A program made the translations under genes and the position numbers. The notes beneath the pieces are model-generated. The model saw only the letters and a program-made list of their open reading frames with translations, did no database searches and had not been told where the DNA came from. From Massilia kyonggiensis (lineage in GTDB: Bacteria > Pseudomonadota > Gammaproteobacteria > Burkholderiales > Burkholderiaceae_D): a stretch of DNA of 64,000 nt. Position 1 is the stretch's first letter, and each line of letters begins with the position of its first letter. The DNA lies in contig NZ_JANUGY010000005.1 in NCBI RefSeq assembly GCF_024756235.1, forward strand, positions 372,001 to 436,000, read 5' to 3'. Shown here one piece after another: positions 60,001-64,000 of the stretch.

Positions 60001-61554
60001 ATGAAGGCATTCCAACCCAAAGTCCTCGCCCTCGGCCTTGCCGCCGCATTCTGCGCCGGCGCCGCGTTCGCCCAGGTGAACGTCACTGTCGACACGACCA
60101 AGCCGGGCGCGGTGATCGACAAGGACGTCTATGGCCAGTTCGCCGAACACCTCGGCACCGGCATCTACGGCGGCCTGTGGGTTGGTCCGGATTCGAAGAT
60201 CCCGAACACCAAAGGGTGGCGCAACGACGTCGTCGGCGCATTGAAGGACATGCACGTGCCGCTGGTCCGCTGGCCGGGCGGCTGCTTCGCCGACGAATAC
60301 CACTGGCGCGAAGGCATCGGCCCGCGCAACAAGCGTCCGGTGAAGGTCAACACGAACTGGGGCGGTGTCCCGGAAAACAATGCGGTCGGTACGCATGAAT
60401 TCTTCGACCTCGTCGAAATGCTGGGCGCGGACGCCTACGTCAACGGCAACCTGGGCACCGGTACGCCGCAGGAAGCGGCCGAGTGGATCGAGTACATGAC
60501 GTCGGAGGGCAAGTCGACCCTGGCCGAGCTGCGCGCGAAGAACGGCCATCCGGCGCCGTTCAAGGTCGCCTATTTCGCCATCGGCAACGAGTCGTGGGGC
60601 TGCGGCGGCAACATGCGTCCCGAATTCTACGCCGACCTGTACCGCCAGTGGAATACGTTCCTGAAGGCGCCGCAACACCTGCGTCCGAAGATGATCGCCA
60701 GCGGCGGCACCGGCGACGACACCGCGTGGACCGAAGTCCTGTCGCGCGACCTGAAGGGCCGCACGGACGGCATCAGCTTCCACTTCTACACGCTGCCGAC
60801 CGGTAAGTGGGACGTGAAGGGCGCCGCCACGGGCTTCCCGGAATCGGAATGGTTCTCGACGATGTCGGAGACGCTGCGCATGGAAGACTTCATCCGCAAG
60901 AACGTCGCGATCCTCGACAAGAACGATCCGGAGAAGAAGATCGGCTTCGACGTGGACGAGTGGGGCACCTGGTACGACGTCGAGAAGGGCACCAACCCGG
61001 GCTTCCTGTTCCAGCGTAACACGATCCGCGACGCCGTCGTGGCCGCGCTCAACTTCAACATCTTCCACGCCCACGCCGACCGCGTGCGCATGACGAACAT
61101 CGCGCAGATGGTCAACGTGCTGCAGGCGATGATTATCACCGACAACGAGAAGATGCTGCTGACGCCGACCTACCACGCCTTCAAGATGTACGTGCCGTTC
61201 CAGGGCGCGACGTCGCTGCCGGTTGCGCTGTCGAACAACACGACCTACGCATCAAACGGCAAGGGCGTGCCGGGCATCAGCGCGTCGGCGGCGAAGGCGA
61301 AGGACGGCAAGACCTACGTCGCCCTCGTCAACACGAACCCGCATGACGCCACCGACGTCGTCCTGAACGTCGCCGGCCAGAACGTCGGCGCCGTGCGCGG
61401 CCAGCTGCTGACGGCAGATGCGATGGACGCCCACAACACCTTCGAGCGCAAGGACGCCGTCAAGCCAGTGCCGTTCAGCGCCAACGCCAGCGGCGGCAAG
61501 CTGACGATCAAGGTGCCGGCCAAGTCGGTGCTGGTCGTGGCCGTCGAAGGCTGA
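60001..61554 (+). CDS. Secreted GH51 alpha-L-arabinofuranosidase
   Basis: 517 residues with a signal peptide (about 1-24, ending AFAQ). The clan GH-A catalytic pair is visible: acid/base Glu197 in AIGNESWG and nucleophile Glu320 in DVDEWGTWYD. The TIM barrel is followed by a C-terminal beta domain. It releases terminal alpha-L-arabinofuranosyl residues from arabinan or arabinoxylan. Many GH51 enzymes are intracellular; this one carries a leader and is followed two bases later by a secreted GH43, so export is credible. RBS AAACGGAGA precedes ATG 60001. Confidence 0.92.
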   Translation: MKAFQPKVLALGLAAAFCAGAAFAQVNVTVDTTKPGAVIDKDVYGQFAEHLGTGIYGGLWVGPDSKIPNTKGWRNDVVGALKDMHVPLVRWPGGCFADEYHWREGIGPRNKRPVKVNTNWGGVPENNAVGTHEFFDLVEMLGADAYVNGNLGTGTPQEAAEWIEYMTSEGKSTLAELRAKNGHPAPFKVAYFAIGNESWGCGGNMRPEFYADLYRQWNTFLKAPQHLRPKMIASGGTGDDTAWTEVLSRDLKGRTDGISFHFYTLPTGKWDVKGAATGFPESEWFSTMSETLRMEDFIRKNVAILDKNDPEKKIGFDVDEWGTWYDVEKGTNPGFLFQRNTIRDAVVAALNFNIFHAHADRVRMTNIAQMVNVLQAMIITDNEKMLLTPTYHAFKMYVPFQGATSLPVALSNNTTYASNGKGVPGISASAAKAKDGKTYVALVNTNPHDATDVVLNVAGQNVGAVRGQLLTADAMDAHNTFERKDAVKPVPFSANASGGKLTIKVPAKSVLVVAVEG

Positions 61555-61556
61555 GC

Positions 61557-62558
61557 ATGAAGATGCCGCTCGCGGCCACGCTCCTCCTGGCCGCGGCGGC
61601 CAACGCCGCCCAGGTGGGCGTGCACGACCCGGTGATGGCGAAGGACGGCAGCACGTACTACCTGTACAGCACCGGTCCCGGCATCACGTTCTACTCGTCG
61701 ACCGACATGCTGCACTGGAAGCCGGAAGGCCGCGTGTTCGCGGGCGAGCCGGCGTGGGCCAGGCGTGCCGCGCCGACGTTCAACGACCATATCTGGGCGC
61801 CGGACGTCCAGAAGCACAACGGCCGCTGGCTGCTGTACTACTCGGTGTCCGGCTTCGGCAAGAACACGTCGGGCATCGGCGTGACGACCAACGCGACGCT
61901 CGACCCGCACTCGCCGGACTACCGCTGGGAAGACCAGGGCATGATGGTGCAGTCGGTGCCGGGCCGCGACCTGTGGAATGCCATCGACCCCAACGTCGTC
62001 GAGGACGACAAGGGGCAGGGCTGGATGAGCTTCGGTTCGTTCTGGGGCGGCATCAAGCTCGTGAAGCTGGACGACAGCTGGACGAAGATCGCCGAGCCGC
62101 AGGAATGGCACACGATCGCGCGCCGCGAACGTCCCGCGTTCACGCCGGACGAGGACGCGGCGCCGGCCGAGATCGAAGGACCGTTCATCTTCAGGAAGAA
62201 CGGGTATTACTACCTGTTCGTCTCGTGGGGCCTGTGCTGCCAGGGGCCGAAGAGCACGTACCACGTCGTCGTAGGCCGCGCGAAGGACGTCAAGGGACCG
62301 TACCTCGACCGCCAGGGCAAGGACATGGCCAAGGGCGGCGGTTCGCTCGTCGTCAAGGGCGACAGGGACTGGAAGGGCCTCGGCCACAACAGCGCCTACA
62401 CGTTCGACGGCAAGGACTATCTCGTGCTGCACGCCTACGAGACGGCCGACAAGTACAAGCAGAAGCTGAAAGTGATGGACATCCGCTGGGACAAGGATGG
62501 CTGGCCCACCGTGGATCCGAAAGACCTCAATCGTTACGTAAGCGAAGAAGTTAAATGA
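61557..62558 (+). CDS. Secreted GH43 endo-arabinanase-like enzyme
   Basis: 333 residues with a signal peptide (about 1-18). GH43 acids: Asp24 (VHDPVM), Asp144 (NAIDPNV) and Glu207 (EIEGPF). HDP near the N-terminus, NAIDPNV and the SFWGGIKL segment match arabinan endo-1,5-alpha-L-arabinosidases. It should cut the arabinan backbone. Start 2 bp after the GH51 stop; its stop overlaps the next start (ATGA), so GH51, GH43 and GH127 are coupled. Confidence 0.9.
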   Translation: MKMPLAATLLLAAAANAAQVGVHDPVMAKDGSTYYLYSTGPGITFYSSTDMLHWKPEGRVFAGEPAWARRAAPTFNDHIWAPDVQKHNGRWLLYYSVSGFGKNTSGIGVTTNATLDPHSPDYRWEDQGMMVQSVPGRDLWNAIDPNVVEDDKGQGWMSFGSFWGGIKLVKLDDSWTKIAEPQEWHTIARRERPAFTPDEDAAPAEIEGPFIFRKNGYYYLFVSWGLCCQGPKSTYHVVVGRAKDVKGPYLDRQGKDMAKGGGSLVVKGDRDWKGLGHNSAYTFDGKDYLVLHAYETADKYKQKLKVMDIRWDKDGWPTVDPKDLNRYVSEEVK

Positions 62559-64000
62559 AACTGACCCGCATCGCCGCGCTGTTGTTCACCCTGGGCGCGA
62601 CGTGCGCCCAGGCCGCCGACCTGTTTCCGCTGCAGGACGTCCGCCTGGGGGCCAGCCCCTTCCTCGACGCCCAGACGACGGACCTGAACTACCTGATGGC
62701 GATGGAGCCGGACCGCCTGCTGGCGCCGTTCCTGCGTGAAGCGGGGCTCACGCCGAAGCAGCCCAGCTACGGCAACTGGGAATCGTCGGGCCTGGACGGC
62801 CACATGGGCGGGCATTACCTGTCGGCGCTGGCGCTGATGTACGCGTCGACCGGCGATGCGGAAGTCAGGAAGCGCCTCGACTACTTCGTCGCGGAGCTGA
62901 AGCGCGCGCAGCAGGCCAATGGCGACGGCTATGTCGGCGGCGTGCCGGGAGGCCGTGCCGCGTGGCGCGACGTCGCGGCGGGCAAGCTCCATGCCGACAA
63001 CTTCTCCGTCAACGGCAAATGGGTCCCGTGGTACAACCTGCACAAGGTCTACGCGGGCCTGCGCGATGCGTACCGCTATGCCGGCAACGAGGATGCGAAG
63101 GCGATGCTGATCGCCATGGCCGACTGGACGCTGCGCCTGACGAGCCGCCTGACGGACGAGCAGATGCAGCAGATGCTGAAGGCCGAGCACGGCGGCATGA
63201 ACGAGGTGCTGGCCGACGTTGCCCAGTTGACGGGCGACAGCAAGTACATGGACCTGGCGCTGAAGTTCTCGCACCAGGCCATCCTGCAGCCGCTGGAAAA
63301 GCACGAGGACAAGCTCACGGGCCTGCACGCCAACACGCAGATCCCGAAAGTCATCGGCTTCAAGCGCATCGGCGAGCTCACGGGCCGCCAGGACATGGCG
63401 GATGCCGCCGCGTTCTTCTGGCAGACCGTCGTCGACCACCGCACGGTGGCCATCGGCGGCAACAGCGTCAGGGAGCACTTCCATGACGACAAGGACTTCA
63501 GCCCCATGATCAACGAGGTCGAGGGGCCGGAGACCTGCAACACGTACAACATGCTCAAGCTGACGGAGATGCTGTTCGAGACATCGGACAAGGCATCGTA
63601 CGCGGACTATTACGAGCGCGCACTGTACAACCACATCCTCGCGTCCGAGCGTCCGGGCACGGGCGGCTTCGTGTACTTCACGCCGATGCGCCCGAACCAG
63701 TACCGCGTGTATTCGCAGGTGGACAAGGGCATGTGGTGCTGCGTGGGCTCCGGCATCGAGAGCCACGCGAAATACGGTGAATTCATCTACGCCCATGAAG
63801 GCGACGCGTTGTTCGTGAACCTGTTCATCCCGTCGACGGTGAACTGGCGCGAGAAGAACGTCAAGGTCACGCAGGCGAACAACTTCCCCGACCAGGCCAG
63901 CACGCGCATCACCGTGGACGGCGACGCCAGATTCGCGCTGAAAATCCGCTATCCGGCCTGGGTCGCACCGGGCAAGCTGGGCGTGAAAGTGAACGGCAAG
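62555..64000 (+). CDS. GH127-type beta-L-arabinofuranosidase (3' end beyond window)
   Basis: 482 codons are in the window and the frame is open at the right edge. Signal peptide about 1-20 (ending AQAAD). The zinc/cysteine active-site set of GH127 is visible: Glu326 and Cys328 in GPETCN, and adjacent Cys395-Cys396 in GMWCCVGSG, one of which is the nucleophile in characterised homologues. These enzymes remove beta-L-arabinofuranose; related GH146 is possible. ATG 62555 overlaps the preceding stop (ATGA). It completes a secreted arabinan-degrading trio. Confidence 0.9.
   Translation, partial: MKLTRIAALLFTLGATCAQAADLFPLQDVRLGASPFLDAQTTDLNYLMAMEPDRLLAPFLREAGLTPKQPSYGNWESSGLDGHMGGHYLSALALMYASTGDAEVRKRLDYFVAELKRAQQANGDGYVGGVPGGRAAWRDVAAGKLHADNFSVNGKWVPWYNLHKVYAGLRDAYRYAGNEDAKAMLIAMADWTLRLTSRLTDEQMQQMLKAEHGGMNEVLADVAQLTGDSKYMDLALKFSHQAILQPLEKHEDKLTGLHANTQIPKVIGFKRIGELTGRQDMADAAAFFWQTVVDHRTVAIGGNSVREHFHDDKDFSPMINEVEGPETCNTYNMLKLTEMLFETSDKASYADYYERALYNHILASERPGTGGFVYFTPMRPNQYRVYSQVDKGMWCCVGSGIESHAKYGEFIYAHEGDALFVNLFIPSTVNWREKNVKVTQANNFPDQASTRITVDGDARFALKIRYPAWVAPGKLGVKVNGK

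Noticed and set aside
1..64000. tRNA, rRNA, CRISPR arrays, insertion sequences, prophage or toxin-antitoxin systems
   Set aside because: Looked for in gaps and gene content; no supporting sequence seen.

Overview
The window is GC-rich, densely coded DNA with short intergenic gaps, frequent ATGA/GTGA stop-start overlaps, and protein families typical of Betaproteobacteria of the Massilia/Telluria (Oxalobacteraceae) type: several TonB-dependent receptors (TBDRs) linked to polymer or sugar use, many GGDEF/PAS/hybrid-kinase signalling proteins, and LysR/AraC/MarR regulators. The genus is inferred from protein style only. I found no rRNA, tRNA, CRISPR array, insertion sequence or prophage, and no gene-free stretch longer than 300 bases.

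Layout. 1-2653 (-): a TBDR translationally coupled to a secreted protein that runs off the left edge (possibly a beta-propeller phytase). 2907-4759: a membrane protein with a degenerate GGDEF domain that overlaps an AraC-type regulator. 4936-5493: an MSHA-type prepilin. 5599-8166 and 12809-16402: two related hybrid histidine kinases. Between them lie a LysR regulator with a divergent EamA exporter, a GlxA-type regulator divergent from a metallo-beta-lactamase-fold hydrolase, and a HisN/inositol-phosphatase-type enzyme. 16567-20338 (-): a three-subunit molybdenum aldehyde oxidoreductase of the PaoABC type. 20596-26047: two diguanylate cyclases around a Kup potassium transporter. 26121-32706: OhrR, two related outer-membrane proteins with shared upstream sequence blocks, a secreted GH43, a LysR/NmrA divergent pair and a prohibitin-like protein. 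32902-36225: a drug-type MFS exporter, then a MarR regulator with a 27-bp perfect operator palindrome in front of a secreted tannase/feruloyl-esterase.

36280-44311 is an alpha-glucobiose phosphorolysis module: a TBDR (-), a divergent LacI regulator, a GH65 phosphorylase, beta-phosphoglucomutase and an MFS transporter. The LacI-TBDR gap holds a 20-bp perfect palindrome plus a second, imperfect copy two helical turns away. 44247-46358 (-) encodes a LOV-PAS-GGDEF-EAL protein with the photo-adduct cysteine but unusual flavin-pocket residues. 46511-47296 (-) is a uracil-DNA-glycosylase-like protein.

47522 to the right edge is a large L-arabinan/L-arabinose locus. Its parts are a TBDR, a GPH-type transporter, a cytoplasmic GH43, aldose epimerase, lactonase, L-arabinonate-type dehydratase, an AraD1/GguC-type FAH-family enzyme, alpha-ketoglutarate semialdehyde dehydrogenase, an SDR sugar dehydrogenase, and secreted GH51, GH43 and GH127 enzymes. 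Together they give a complete path from arabinan to 2-oxoglutarate by the non-phosphorylating oxidative route. Two promoters in this locus share a 33-bp composite element with exact spacing, and four strong hairpins lie between its genes. No dedicated regulator gene is visible in the window.
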